From Candidatus Moranbacteria bacterium RIFOXYA12_FULL_35_19 (GTDB taxonomy: Bacteria; Patescibacteriota; Minisyncoccia; Moranbacterales; UBA2206): a DNA stretch of 52,614 nt. Numbering within the stretch: the first letter of the stretch is position 1; every line of letters starts with the position of its first letter. The stretch spans positions 1 to 52,614 of the forward strand of contig MFSE01000007.1 of NCBI GenBank assembly GCA_001784805.1, read 5' to 3'. The notes beneath the pieces were generated by a model that searched no databases, was not told the origin of the DNA, and saw only the letters and a list, made by a program, of their open reading frames with translations. This document shows, piece after piece, positions 1-8,303 of the stretch. The position numbers were made by a program, and so were the translations under genes.

Positions 1-210
1 CTTTCCAGCTCTCCATCCGGTTGTACGGGAGGCAGTCCTGTTTTGACCCAATCTTGCACTACTAACGATGCTACGCTGTGTACTTCTTTTAAATATTCAA
101 AGTGGAGCGCTTGCATTGACAATATCAGAACCAGAACAGTACTTTCCAGCTCTCCATCCGGTTGTACTGGAGGCAGTCCTGTTTTGACCCAATCTTGCAA
201 AAAAAAGTAG
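1..210 (+). CDS. C-terminal end of a Cys-rich repeat surface protein (5' truncated)
   Basis: Frame 1 is open from the window edge to a TAG at 208-210, giving 69 residues. Two copies of an LSSSPSGCTGG..PVLTQSC block lie 141 bp (47 residues) apart, with a KWSAC...RTRTV stretch between them. The W-S-x-C, R-T-R and TQSC spacing resembles the thrombospondin-type-1-like repeats common in CPR surface proteins. The near-identical DNA of the two copies indicates recent tandem duplication. The rest of the gene, including any signal peptide, lies outside the window. A repeat-bearing exported protein is a fairly safe call; binding target unknown. Confidence 0.7.
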   Translation, partial: LSSSPSGCTGGSPVLTQSCTTNDATLCTSFKYSKWSACIDNIRTRTVLSSSPSGCTGGSPVLTQSCKKK

Positions 211-282
211 ATGAAAATTTGTTAATTATATTGGTAACTATAATAACTATATATACAAAAAGTTAGTTATTATTTAGAGGAT

Positions 283-339
283 ATGAAAATAAAAGTAGCT
301 ATAATTTCAGTAAGCATTTTAATTCTGCCGTTTTTTTGA
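283..339 (+). CDS. Possible 18-residue leader peptide or signal-peptide remnant
   Basis: ATG at 283 follows an AGAGGA element and encodes a short hydrophobic peptide (MKIKVAIISVSILILPFF) whose TGA falls inside the loop of the terminator hairpin at 325-351. It could be a leader peptide or the leftover start of a lost exported protein. Only the reading frame and the ribosome-binding-like site support it. Confidence 0.25.
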   Translation: MKIKVAIISVSILILPFF

Positions 340-351
340 CGGCAGTTTTTT
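325..351 (+). terminator. Rho-independent terminator
   Basis: CTGCCGT and ACGGCAG pair around a T-rich loop and are followed by six T. It separates the partial gene upstream from the exported-protein genes downstream. If the 18-residue peptide is translated, ribosomes would reach the stem, so attenuation is conceivable. Confidence 0.75.
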
Positions 352-370
352 ATTTTAATTAAAAAATTTT

Positions 371-1348
371 ATGAAAAACAAAAAAAACAAGTTACATTTC
401 CAACTATTTATCTTAACAATACTTTTTTTGACGTTTTTTGGCTTTCTAGAAAATTCTAAAGCGGCTACGAAAATTTTTGAATATGGATTTGAAGATTGGA
501 CAGGCGATGCAGACACTACTCCGACATATCCTTTTGGCACAAACAGCTTAACATACTGGACACAACATGAACAAGTGACAGAAGTCGTGGAGTCTTGTGC
601 GGTTGGTGGAGTAACATGGACGCCTCATTCTGGCAGTGAATTTTTTTATACCAACGCCTATGATGGCGAAACAGATCCTTGTCTTGGTGCGACAGGACAT
701 GTCGGTACATATAATCAGTACGGCTTGGGAGCAATGACTTATGGTGCAAATGGTAATTTTAATTACCAAGATTATATAAATTATGAAGCAGGCGCGCGAG
801 AGCTATATACCAAATTTGAAATTAAATTTGATCCTAATTGGAAAACTGCCAGCTGGGTAAATGGTTCTGGAGAGCCGGCAACTGCGACTAATGCTAATTT
901 GAAGATATTTCGAACATATATGCGCCAAGATGGCAGTGATGGTTGTATTCTGTATTTAAATAATACGACATTTATGTCTTTTGCATGTACTGGTGAAGTA
1001 GCTTGGTCAAGAGGCGTAAATCTTTTAAGTGCACACAGTATTGATTTGTTGGATGGAGAATGGCATCAAATAGCGGTGTGGCACAAGCTACAAGACACGG
1101 CAGGTTCTGGGTATGGTTCTGTAAAAATATGGGTGGATGATATTTTAACCCAGGATTATGCAGACCTTGCGTTATCTTTAACAGATGATGATTTTGAATA
1201 TAGTTATTTTCTGAATAATTTTTCGGCATATTATCCCACTTCTCATCTCTCAATGGCTCTGGATGATATTGAGGTTTGGGACGGAATTCCCGATGAATCC
1301 TCCGACACCACTCCGCCCTCCGCTCCATCAGGACTTAGCGTGAGTTAA
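371..1348 (+). CDS. Exported jelly-roll (LamG/polysaccharide-lyase-like) protein with shared C-terminal tail
   Basis: 325 residues. Residues 1-32 are a signal peptide (Lys/Asn-rich start, hydrophobic core, cleavage near SKAA). The body reads like a concanavalin-type beta-sandwich: a YTKFEIKFDPNW strand, then DGEWHQIAVWHKL, then GSVKIWVDDIL and a closing ALDDIEVWDG, as in LamG domains and PL14-like lyases. Catalytic residues are not evident, so binding and cleavage are both possible. The protein ends SDTTPPSAPSGLSVS, the linker and first strand of an FN3 domain, and then stops. The same tail closes the proteins at 1413, 4209 and 6837. First of the four tail-bearing cargo genes. Confidence 0.7.
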   Translation: MKNKKNKLHFQLFILTILFLTFFGFLENSKAATKIFEYGFEDWTGDADTTPTYPFGTNSLTYWTQHEQVTEVVESCAVGGVTWTPHSGSEFFYTNAYDGETDPCLGATGHVGTYNQYGLGAMTYGANGNFNYQDYINYEAGARELYTKFEIKFDPNWKTASWVNGSGEPATATNANLKIFRTYMRQDGSDGCILYLNNTTFMSFACTGEVAWSRGVNLLSAHSIDLLDGEWHQIAVWHKLQDTAGSGYGSVKIWVDDILTQDYADLALSLTDDDFEYSYFLNNFSAYYPTSHLSMALDDIEVWDGIPDESSDTTPPSAPSGLSVS

Positions 1349-1412
1349 AAAATTGAGTTTGTAAAGTTAATAAAGTTTATAAAGTTAATAAAAGCAAAGG
1401 AAAATTAAAACA

Positions 1413-2741
1413 ATGAAAAATAAAAGAAATAATTTAATTATAAAAACATTTTTTTTAACAATGCTATTTTTAGTTTTTGGAATTTTCGGTTTTGCGAAAA
1501 CTTCTCTTGCTGTGCCGAGCGTATCTGGTGTTTCCGGCACTATTTCCCACGGGAATTCAATTACAATCAGTGGTAGTGATTTTGGGATTAAGAATCCGGC
1601 CAAGCCTTTGATGTGGGATGATGGAGAAAATGCTACAGCTGGAACATTCCCAAGCGCTTCACCTAATTCAGGATCTCAAGTTGGATATTCAGATTATCAA
1701 CCCGAAGATATTAGAGACGAATACGATATTCCAGAAACTCACGAGATTCATTATAGAGCAATACCTTATACTGCTGTTAATCAAGCTATAAATGGTCCTC
1801 ATTTAAGATCTACGAAATTACTAGTTGGAGGGCATTGGGACCCCGGACTTCTTAATGGCGATATTCCAGCTAGAGATGTTGATTTGACCGTGGCTACTCC
1901 TTCTGATTTTGCAAATAGATGGTTTGCTACTTGGTATTATAGAACTGACCCTGATTGGCCGACACCTTGTCAATCTGGCAATAATGAAAAAATTAGTGTT
2001 TATCAAGCCGGAATACAGGCTTATTCTAATTCTCCTTATACTAATCAATATCATTATTTTGATTTAGCGACAAAAAGTTGCACAGATGCTGGATATGTCA
2101 CTATGAAAACCATGTCTTCTGATTCTTCTCCAATTGGAAACGCGTTTGTAACTTCTGGGTCATACTCTGGAGATCTTCCACAGACAACAACACCTTGGAA
2201 TTACAATATGGGAATAGTGCCAGTTGAAAGACCGGCGCATTCTCAACGAGATCAATGGGTTAGATATGAACAAAGAATCAGTAATGATCAGGGCTTTGAT
2301 AGGTTTTTAATTGATAATACAGATGTCTGGTGGGGATCTGATCAACCTTATTTTTTTACAGATGTTTCTGAAATGGCTTATGCTGGGATTAGAAGTTATT
2401 CTGTTGGAGGATATTTTCGCTATCAAGATGCTCCCAACAGAACTCATAATAATGCTTTTCGTTATTTTGATGATATTTATATTGATTCTACTTTGTCGCG
2501 AGTGATGCTCGGCGATGCTTCAGTTTATACCAGTTGTACAATTCTTGAACCGCAACCACCAACAACTTGGTCATCTTCTTCAATTACCGTTACAGTTAAT
2601 CAAGGCGCTTTGCCAGATGGAACAGCTTATCTTTTTGCTTTTGATGCGGATGGTAATATATCAAGCGGATATCCCGTGACTCTTGGTGAAACTTCCGACA
2701 CCACCCCGCCCTCCGCGCCGAGTGGGTTGAGCGTGAGTTAG
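1413..2741 (+). CDS. Exported TIG/IPT-like protein with shared C-terminal tail
   Basis: 442 residues with a signal peptide (1-33, ending TSLAV). An IPT/TIG-like Ig domain follows at about 34-70 (VPSVSGVSGTISHGNSITI..SDFG). A large unidentified region comes next, ending in a jelly-roll-like RYFDDIYIDSTLSRVML segment. A final Ig-like stretch (TVNQGALPDGTAYLFAFDADG) precedes the tail SDTTPPSAPSGLSVS. It is a clear paralogue of the protein at 4209: the two share the signal peptide, TIG start and last about 90 residues, while the middle has diverged. Likely a surface lectin or carbohydrate-active protein, but no active site is recognisable. Confidence 0.65.
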   Translation: MKNKRNNLIIKTFFLTMLFLVFGIFGFAKTSLAVPSVSGVSGTISHGNSITISGSDFGIKNPAKPLMWDDGENATAGTFPSASPNSGSQVGYSDYQPEDIRDEYDIPETHEIHYRAIPYTAVNQAINGPHLRSTKLLVGGHWDPGLLNGDIPARDVDLTVATPSDFANRWFATWYYRTDPDWPTPCQSGNNEKISVYQAGIQAYSNSPYTNQYHYFDLATKSCTDAGYVTMKTMSSDSSPIGNAFVTSGSYSGDLPQTTTPWNYNMGIVPVERPAHSQRDQWVRYEQRISNDQGFDRFLIDNTDVWWGSDQPYFFTDVSEMAYAGIRSYSVGGYFRYQDAPNRTHNNAFRYFDDIYIDSTLSRVMLGDASVYTSCTILEPQPPTTWSSSSITVTVNQGALPDGTAYLFAFDADGNISSGYPVTLGETSDTTPPSAPSGLSVS

Positions 2742-2757
2742 AATTTAGAAAATCAGT

Positions 2758-2801
2758 CATTGACAAAATGAATGACATAATATATGATAATAGTGTCAAT
2801 G
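2758..2801 (+). promoter_or_regulatory. Promoter with inverted-repeat operator before ATPase gene
   Basis: TTGACA (2760-2765), a 17-bp spacer and TATGAT (2783-2788) make a near-consensus sigma-70-type promoter for the ATPase at 2837. CATTGACA (2758-2765) is the reverse complement of TGTCAATG (2794-2801), so the -35 box lies inside an inverted repeat that could be an operator. Confidence 0.6.
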
Positions 2802-2836
2802 ATAATGACAAGTAATTAGTAAGTAATCTCAAATAT

Positions 2837-4204
2837 ATGGCTAATTTACTAGAAAAAATATATTCTTCAAACCCTTGGTTTGAAAACGAACAGTTAATTG
2901 AAGAGGATTTGCATATTAGAGACTTGGCTGACAGTCAACATATTTTTCTCAATCGCGAATTTTTGGAGCATAAATTTGCAGATGGCGTATATATTGTGAC
3001 GGGACCCAGACAAATCGGAAAAACCACCCATCTCAAGCTTTTAATTCAGCAAAAAATAAATATTGCCAGTAAGACGGATTTTCTATATTTCAACTGTGAT
3101 CTTTTGGAGACAAAAGAGGATGTGGTTGATTTGGTTGAGACTTATCTCAAAAATTTTCCTTCTAAAAAACGAAGCTTCATTATGCTGGATGAAATCACTG
3201 CAGTTAAAGATAGCATTTTGGGAATAAAATATTTGATTGATAAAGGTATCAAAAAAAATATTACCTATATCCTCACTGGCTCAAGCACGATTGAAATCAA
3301 AAAAACCGGAGAATATCTTCCGGGGCGAAGAGGCAACGGTGTTGATTTTCATTTTACTCCTGTCAGTTTTAGGGATTTTGTGAAGATTCAATATGATAAA
3401 ATTAATTTTGATTTGGGTGTCAAGGAGAGTCTGGAAAAATATTATGCTAGAATAAAAAACAAAGTGCCGTTGGCCAAAGAATTGAACAATTATTTTTTCT
3501 GCGGAGGCATCCCGAAAATTATTAATGAATACCTGGCGAAAAAATCTATTGGTTTGGAAAATCTCAATCTCTATCGCGATTGGATTGTGTCTGAAATTGC
3601 TAAAAATGGGAAAAGAGAAAATATTAGCAAGCAAATACTTGCTCGAATCTTGAATTCTGTGACCAGTGATGTTTCCTACAATTCATTTGCTCAAGATTCT
3701 GGCATCGGTTCGCACAACACTGTTTATGAATATCTTAATTTTTTGGAAGATGCATTTATTGTCTCGCAAATTTATAATTATGATTATGATCAGAAAAAAA
3801 TTAATTTTCGTAAAAACAAAAAAATATATTTAAACGATCCATTTTTGTTTTCTTTGCTTGAATGGTGGTTGAATGGAAAAATTCCTAGCACCAAGTTGAT
3901 GTTTGAAGATTCAATTCTGAAAAGTCGAATTGCAGAAAATTTGACCTTTCTGCATCTCAAAAAAATATTTAGCGAAGTTTATTTCCATAGAAACAATGAA
4001 GAAATAGATTTTATTTGTGGCAAATCAGCTTTTGAATCAAAATTTCAAAACAAAATTGCCAGCGATGATTTCAAAGGATTGTCAGAATTTACCGGATCTA
4101 AATTTATCATAACAAAAAACACTTTTGATGTTCGCAAGGAAATTAAATTTTTGCCATTGGAATTGTTTTTGTTGGTTGAGGGGAAATATTTCAAGATAAA
4201 ATAA
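2837..4204 (+). CDS. AAA_14/DUF4143 family ATPase
   Basis: 455 residues. Walker A is GPRQIGKTT (56-64), Walker B FIMLDE near 115-120, and a sensor-like ILTGSS follows. The C-terminal DUF4143 half contains a winged-helix-like stretch and a PD-(D/E)XK-like motif, EEIDFICGKSAFESKF (about 391-406), with acidic residues and ESK in the expected spacing. Family function is poorly known. It has its own promoter, and its stop is 4 nt before the exported protein at 4209, so the two are surely co-transcribed and probably coupled. The same ATPase-cargo pairing recurs at 5636/6837. Confidence 0.8.
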   Translation: MANLLEKIYSSNPWFENEQLIEEDLHIRDLADSQHIFLNREFLEHKFADGVYIVTGPRQIGKTTHLKLLIQQKINIASKTDFLYFNCDLLETKEDVVDLVETYLKNFPSKKRSFIMLDEITAVKDSILGIKYLIDKGIKKNITYILTGSSTIEIKKTGEYLPGRRGNGVDFHFTPVSFRDFVKIQYDKINFDLGVKESLEKYYARIKNKVPLAKELNNYFFCGGIPKIINEYLAKKSIGLENLNLYRDWIVSEIAKNGKRENISKQILARILNSVTSDVSYNSFAQDSGIGSHNTVYEYLNFLEDAFIVSQIYNYDYDQKKINFRKNKKIYLNDPFLFSLLEWWLNGKIPSTKLMFEDSILKSRIAENLTFLHLKKIFSEVYFHRNNEEIDFICGKSAFESKFQNKIASDDFKGLSEFTGSKFIITKNTFDVRKEIKFLPLELFLLVEGKYFKIK

Positions 4205-4208
4205 TTCT

Positions 4209-5552
4209 ATGAAAAACAAAAGAAATAAAATATTAATAAAAGTATTTTTTGTAGCAATACTGTTTTTATTTTTTGGAATTTTTGGTTTTACGAAAACCTC
4301 TCTTGCCGTGCCGAGCGTGTCTGGTATTTCTGGCACTATTTCCCACGGTAATTCAATTACAATTAGCGGTAGCGATTTTGGAGTTAAGAATCCGGCAAAA
4401 CCTCTTATGTGGGATGACGGAGAAGATGCAGTTGTGGATACTTTCCCAAGTGCAAGCCCGAATGAATATTCTCAAGTCGGTTATTCTGATTATAATCCTA
4501 TTGCTTCGCGAGATGGTGATGTTATTCCAGAATCTTGGCAAATAAAATATAGAAGTGTCACATTTACACCAACCGGAGCAACCGAAATACTTGACGCCAT
4601 TTCTCCATCACATAGCCACTCCACTAAATATATTGTTGGCGGTCACTATATGTGCACAGAAAATTGCGATGGACAATATGACGGAGGAAATAATGGCGGG
4701 CGTGATGTTGGTCTGACAATACCAGCAAATGGCCCGGTAGGAACTTTTGAACCAAGATGGTACTCTCATTGGAAATACAGACTCCATCCGGCTATGCCAG
4801 CGTGTACTGGGACTGACGATAATCATAAATGGAACATAATTCAAAGCGCACAAGAGGCATATGGTGGAGGATTGTTTCCAAATGATTTTGTATATGGTTG
4901 CAATGAAGATCTTAGCGGATCTCCGTGTACACGATCTGAAACCTTGAGTTTATTAACATACGAACTACCAGGCGATGTAATGCCAAGAGAGGCTCCGCTC
5001 GCAGATTGTACAGAGGGAGAAGGGGAAGGACTTAATGTAAATGTAGAAAATCCAGTTTTAGAGTGGATCACGATTGAAGATGTTATTGTAAATGATGATA
5101 CTGATTTATCTCAAAGAACCACAAAAGTTAATCAAAAAAATGCATGGAGCTGTCACAATTCGCCTCTCTGGTTTACTAATGGGGTGGGTCAAGGTATTGG
5201 GAGCTACACACTTGGTGGGTTTTACAGATATGATATGTTCCCAATAAATGCACAGCATTCCGATATCTACAGATATTTTGATGATGTTTATGTGGACTCA
5301 ACTCTTTCAAGAGTAGTTCTTGCCAATAACGCAACATATGAAGATGCAACAGTTGTTGAACCACAAATTCCATCGGTATGGGCAGGCGATGAAATTACGA
5401 TTGCAGTTAATCAAGGTGCTTTGCCAGACGGAACAGCCTATCTTTTTACTTTTGATGCGGACGGTAATATATCAAGTGGATATCCCGTGACTCTTGGTGA
5501 AACCTCTGATACCACCCCGCCCTCCGCGCCGAGTGGACTTAGTGTGAGTTAG
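4209..5552 (+). CDS. Exported TIG/IPT-like protein with shared C-terminal tail (paralogue)
   Basis: 447 residues, paralogous to the gene at 1413. It has a nearly identical signal peptide and TIG start (SGISGTISHGNSITISGSDF), a diverged middle with several cysteines, and a conserved end: RYFDDVYVDSTLSRVVL, VNQGALPDGTAYLFTFDADG, tail SDTTPPSAPSGLSVS. The conserved ends with a variable centre suggest exchange of the binding or catalytic part. It begins 4 nt after the ATPase at 2837. The junction DNA (taaaataattctatgaaaaa) is also found at 6829-6848. Confidence 0.65.
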   Translation: MKNKRNKILIKVFFVAILFLFFGIFGFTKTSLAVPSVSGISGTISHGNSITISGSDFGVKNPAKPLMWDDGEDAVVDTFPSASPNEYSQVGYSDYNPIASRDGDVIPESWQIKYRSVTFTPTGATEILDAISPSHSHSTKYIVGGHYMCTENCDGQYDGGNNGGRDVGLTIPANGPVGTFEPRWYSHWKYRLHPAMPACTGTDDNHKWNIIQSAQEAYGGGLFPNDFVYGCNEDLSGSPCTRSETLSLLTYELPGDVMPREAPLADCTEGEGEGLNVNVENPVLEWITIEDVIVNDDTDLSQRTTKVNQKNAWSCHNSPLWFTNGVGQGIGSYTLGGFYRYDMFPINAQHSDIYRYFDDVYVDSTLSRVVLANNATYEDATVVEPQIPSVWAGDEITIAVNQGALPDGTAYLFTFDADGNISSGYPVTLGETSDTTPPSAPSGLSVS

Positions 5553-5564
5553 GTTTAATTATAT

Positions 5565-5593
5565 TTGACAAGTATAGAATAATCTGATAATAT
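5565..5593 (+). promoter_or_regulatory. Promoter of second ATPase-cargo cassette
   Basis: TTGACA (5565-5570), 17 bp, TAATAT (5588-5593). Two copies of an aagtatagaataatct(g/a)ataat word follow in tandem, and a TGTCAT at 5624-5629 mirrors the TTGACA, much like the operator-like arrangement before the first ATPase. Confidence 0.6.
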
Positions 5594-5635
5594 AGTATTT
5601 ACTAAGTATAGAATAATCTAATAATGTCATAAAGT

Positions 5636-6832
5636 ATGCTTTATTCAAGGGAAATATTGAAAAAAATAGAAAAAGTGCTCTTTAGAGACGAGTTTATCAT
5701 TCTAAGCGGAGCGCGCCAGACAGGCAAGACCTCGATTCTTTTGATTTTGAAAAATCTTTTGGAAGAAAAGGAGTATACTTGCCATTATTTCAATCTAGAA
5801 AACCCAGAACATTTGAAATTTTTCAACGATCATCCTTTCAATTTATTGGAAGTTATTCCCCCTAAAAAAACCAAGCAATATATTTTTATCGATGAAATAC
5901 AATATCTCGATGACCCCAGCAATTTTCTCAAGCTTCTTTATGACGAAAAAAGAGCAGAGATAAAAATAATCGTATCCGGTTCTTCGTCTTTCTATATTGA
6001 CAAGAAATTCAAGGACAGCCTGGCCGGTAGAAAATTTCTTTTTGAAATATATCCTTTGAATTTTGAGGAGTTTTTAGTTTTTAAAAAAGAAGAAAAACTA
6101 TTGGAAGAAAAAAATAAAAAACTCACCATATATTATCAAGAAAAATTAGCTAAATTGTGGAAAGAATACCTGACCTTTGGCGGTTACCCAAAAGTGGCGC
6201 TGGCGGAAAATGACGAAATGAGAAAAATATTATTAGAAGAGATTGGAACATCCTATATTAAAAAAGACATTGCTGACGCTGGTATTCGCAATAGTGAAAA
6301 ATATTTTTCTCTTTTGAAACTTCTAGCTGGTCAAACCGGGCAACTGGTCAATTCGCAGGAATTGGCGACGACACTCGGGGTTGCACATAAAACTATCGAA
6401 GAATATTTGTATGTTATGAAAAAGTCCTATCAAATTGCCTTTATCGCGCCTTTTCACAAAAATATGCGTAAGGAGCTAGTGAAGATGCCCAAAGCCTATT
6501 TCTATGATTTGGGACTGCGTAATTTTTTTCTGGACGATTATTATTTTTTGGAAAATCGCGCGGATAAGGGCGCGTATTTGGAAAATATTGTTTTTCGAGA
6601 ATTTCTCAAAGAAACAAAAGATGCCAGTAAGATAAAATTTTGGCGCACTCAAAATCAAAAAGAAGTGGATTTTGTAATCGGCAAAAAGGCGTATGAGATA
6701 AAATTCAATTTGGCAAAGCAGAAAGACAAAAAATATGTTATATTCAAAGAACAATATCCTGATATCGCATTTTCTTTCCTTTGTGAAAATGATTTGCTTG
6801 AAAAGTTTTATGGATTTGAAAAATTAAAATAA
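5636..6832 (+). CDS. AAA_14/DUF4143 family ATPase
   Basis: 398 residues. Walker A is GARQTGKTS (25-33), Walker B YIFIDEIQ (about 83-90), and SGSSSF acts as a sensor-like element. The C-terminal DUF4143 part ends with KEVDFVIGKKAYEIKF, the PD-(D/E)XK-like D...ExK pattern seen also in the gene at 2837. The two ATPases are only distantly similar, so this is not a recent duplication, although both occupy the same position 4 nt upstream of a tail-bearing exported protein. Roles proposed for this family include defence or toxin-antitoxin-like functions; none is demonstrable here. Confidence 0.8.
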   Translation: MLYSREILKKIEKVLFRDEFIILSGARQTGKTSILLILKNLLEEKEYTCHYFNLENPEHLKFFNDHPFNLLEVIPPKKTKQYIFIDEIQYLDDPSNFLKLLYDEKRAEIKIIVSGSSSFYIDKKFKDSLAGRKFLFEIYPLNFEEFLVFKKEEKLLEEKNKKLTIYYQEKLAKLWKEYLTFGGYPKVALAENDEMRKILLEEIGTSYIKKDIADAGIRNSEKYFSLLKLLAGQTGQLVNSQELATTLGVAHKTIEEYLYVMKKSYQIAFIAPFHKNMRKELVKMPKAYFYDLGLRNFFLDDYYFLENRADKGAYLENIVFREFLKETKDASKIKFWRTQNQKEVDFVIGKKAYEIKFNLAKQKDKKYVIFKEQYPDIAFSFLCENDLLEKFYGFEKLK

Positions 6833-6836
6833 TTCT

Positions 6837-8237
6837 ATGAAAAACAAAAGAAACAAAATATTAATAAAAATGTTTTTTCTGGCAATATTATTTTTCGGTT
6901 TTGTTGAAATTTCTGAAGCCAAAGATCTATTTGTTTCTACTACAGGAAATGACGCAGTGACTTATGCCAACAATGACATAAATAATCCGTGGCTTACCGT
7001 TGAAAAGGCGTGGGCAGACGCACAGACAAATGATGTGGTGTATTATCGTGCTGGGACATACACTATAACCGCTCAAATTAATAATTTGACCAGTGGAGCA
7101 AGTGTCACACACACGAATTATCAAGATGAGGTGGTGACATGGGAAAGCTCTTTGTGCGACGGTGCAGAATCTGATCATGGAGTTATTCATGTAAGCGAGG
7201 ATAATATTACAGTTGATGGTATCAATGGAAACTGGACAGGGAGCGAGGACTGCTTTGCGGATACTGGTTTTTTTGTTATGGGGTGGTCGGCAAAAGCGGT
7301 ATCGGCAGACTACTTCACTCTTAAAGATGGTGACTGGACATCTGCTAAATATGGTCAGAACGGCGGGATTGTTTTTGCAGCACTCCGAGGCACGGATCAC
7401 TCTACTCATGTAATGATTGAAAATGTAAATATTATAGGTGCTGGAGCAGAAGTCGGTTCAATTAATACTTCTGGAATCATGACATTTCAAGCAGAAGATT
7501 GGACTATAAAAAATTGTGAGATTTCAAATGTTAATACAGGTATTTTTTTTAACAAACATCCAAGTATAGCATCAGCAGTGGGCGGGACAATCGAAAATAA
7601 TTATATTCACACCGTTCATTCAGCCCTTAGAACTCAAACAAACAATACGGAATTTACAAATAATATTTTTAATGGTTCTGTTTCGATGGGATACGACAGC
7701 GGCCCATGTTCGATTGATGGCAATGTAGGATCAGACAATAACACATGGACACATAATACTTTTACGGGTTATGTTGAGTTATCTTCAGCTACACGAGATG
7801 GGGATAATGAGTTGGTTGGGACTGTCTATCCGGTTTTTGAAAATAATATTATGCCAGCAGTAAATGTTGATATTCACAGATATTCTGTCGCCCCCACATA
7901 CTATGAAGGCGATTATAATCTATGGCCACCAGCTGGAACAATATATGTTTATGAAGGGGGGTCATCCGCAAAAATACTTACCACATTTAGAACTTTTTTA
8001 GGTGGATGTCCTAATGATGACAATGAATGCAATTCTCTTGAGCAAGTTCCAATATTTGCAGGCGGTGCAAGTCTGGATGAAATAGCTGATTTTGCGCTTA
8101 CAGCGGAAAGCCCTGGATACCAAGCGTGTGCGGACAGCAGTGACATGGGAGCTGATATTTCTCTTGTCGGAATAGACGCCGGCGAAGAGTCCGACACCAC
8201 CCCACCTTCTGCTCCAAGCGGACTCAGTGTGAGTTAA
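6837..8237 (+). CDS. Exported right-handed beta-helix protein with shared C-terminal tail
   Basis: 466 residues with a signal peptide ending EISEA. It then has the typical start of DUF1565/pectate-lyase-like beta-helix proteins (LFVSTTGNDA...NNPWLTVEKAW..AQTNDVVYYRAGTY). Repeated short strands with N-rich turns follow (DNITVDGINGNWTG, IENVNIIGAG, WTIKNCEISNVNTG, IENNYIHTVHSAL, FTNNIFNGS). Such folds usually bind or cut polysaccharides. The end is SDTTPPSAPSGLSVS, as in three unrelated neighbours. It starts 4 nt after the ATPase at 5636. The signal peptide DNA is almost the same as that at 4209. Confidence 0.75.
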   Translation: MKNKRNKILIKMFFLAILFFGFVEISEAKDLFVSTTGNDAVTYANNDINNPWLTVEKAWADAQTNDVVYYRAGTYTITAQINNLTSGASVTHTNYQDEVVTWESSLCDGAESDHGVIHVSEDNITVDGINGNWTGSEDCFADTGFFVMGWSAKAVSADYFTLKDGDWTSAKYGQNGGIVFAALRGTDHSTHVMIENVNIIGAGAEVGSINTSGIMTFQAEDWTIKNCEISNVNTGIFFNKHPSIASAVGGTIENNYIHTVHSALRTQTNNTEFTNNIFNGSVSMGYDSGPCSIDGNVGSDNNTWTHNTFTGYVELSSATRDGDNELVGTVYPVFENNIMPAVNVDIHRYSVAPTYYEGDYNLWPPAGTIYVYEGGSSAKILTTFRTFLGGCPNDDNECNSLEQVPIFAGGASLDEIADFALTAESPGYQACADSSDMGADISLVGIDAGEESDTTPPSAPSGLSVS

Positions 8238-8240
8238 AAG

Positions 8241-8286
8241 TTATCCACAGGGTTGTATTTTAAAATTTTGAAAAATATAGTATAAT
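8241..8286 (+). promoter_or_regulatory. DnaA-box-like site and -10 element before FN3/cohesin operon
   Basis: TTATCCACA (8241-8249), a perfect DnaA-box match, starts 4 nt after the stop of the cargo gene. A TATAAT lies at 8281-8286, 18 nt before the ATG at 8304. The -35 is weak (TTTTAA at 8258-8263 with 17-bp spacing). The same nonamer opens the spacers at 27373 and 31490. Confidence 0.45.
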
Positions 8287-8303
8287 TAACTCAAATTAAG
8301 AAA

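Noticed and set aside
8190-8237. Shared cargo tail as a simple nonsense truncation of FN3 domains
   Set aside because: Four independent genes stop at the same residue with different stop and synonymous codons, and no FN3 continuation is found in any frame after the stops.
8241-8249. Replication origin at the DnaA-box-like site
   Set aside because: Only single boxes are present, far apart, with no dnaA or dnaN nearby and no AT-rich unwinding array tied to them.
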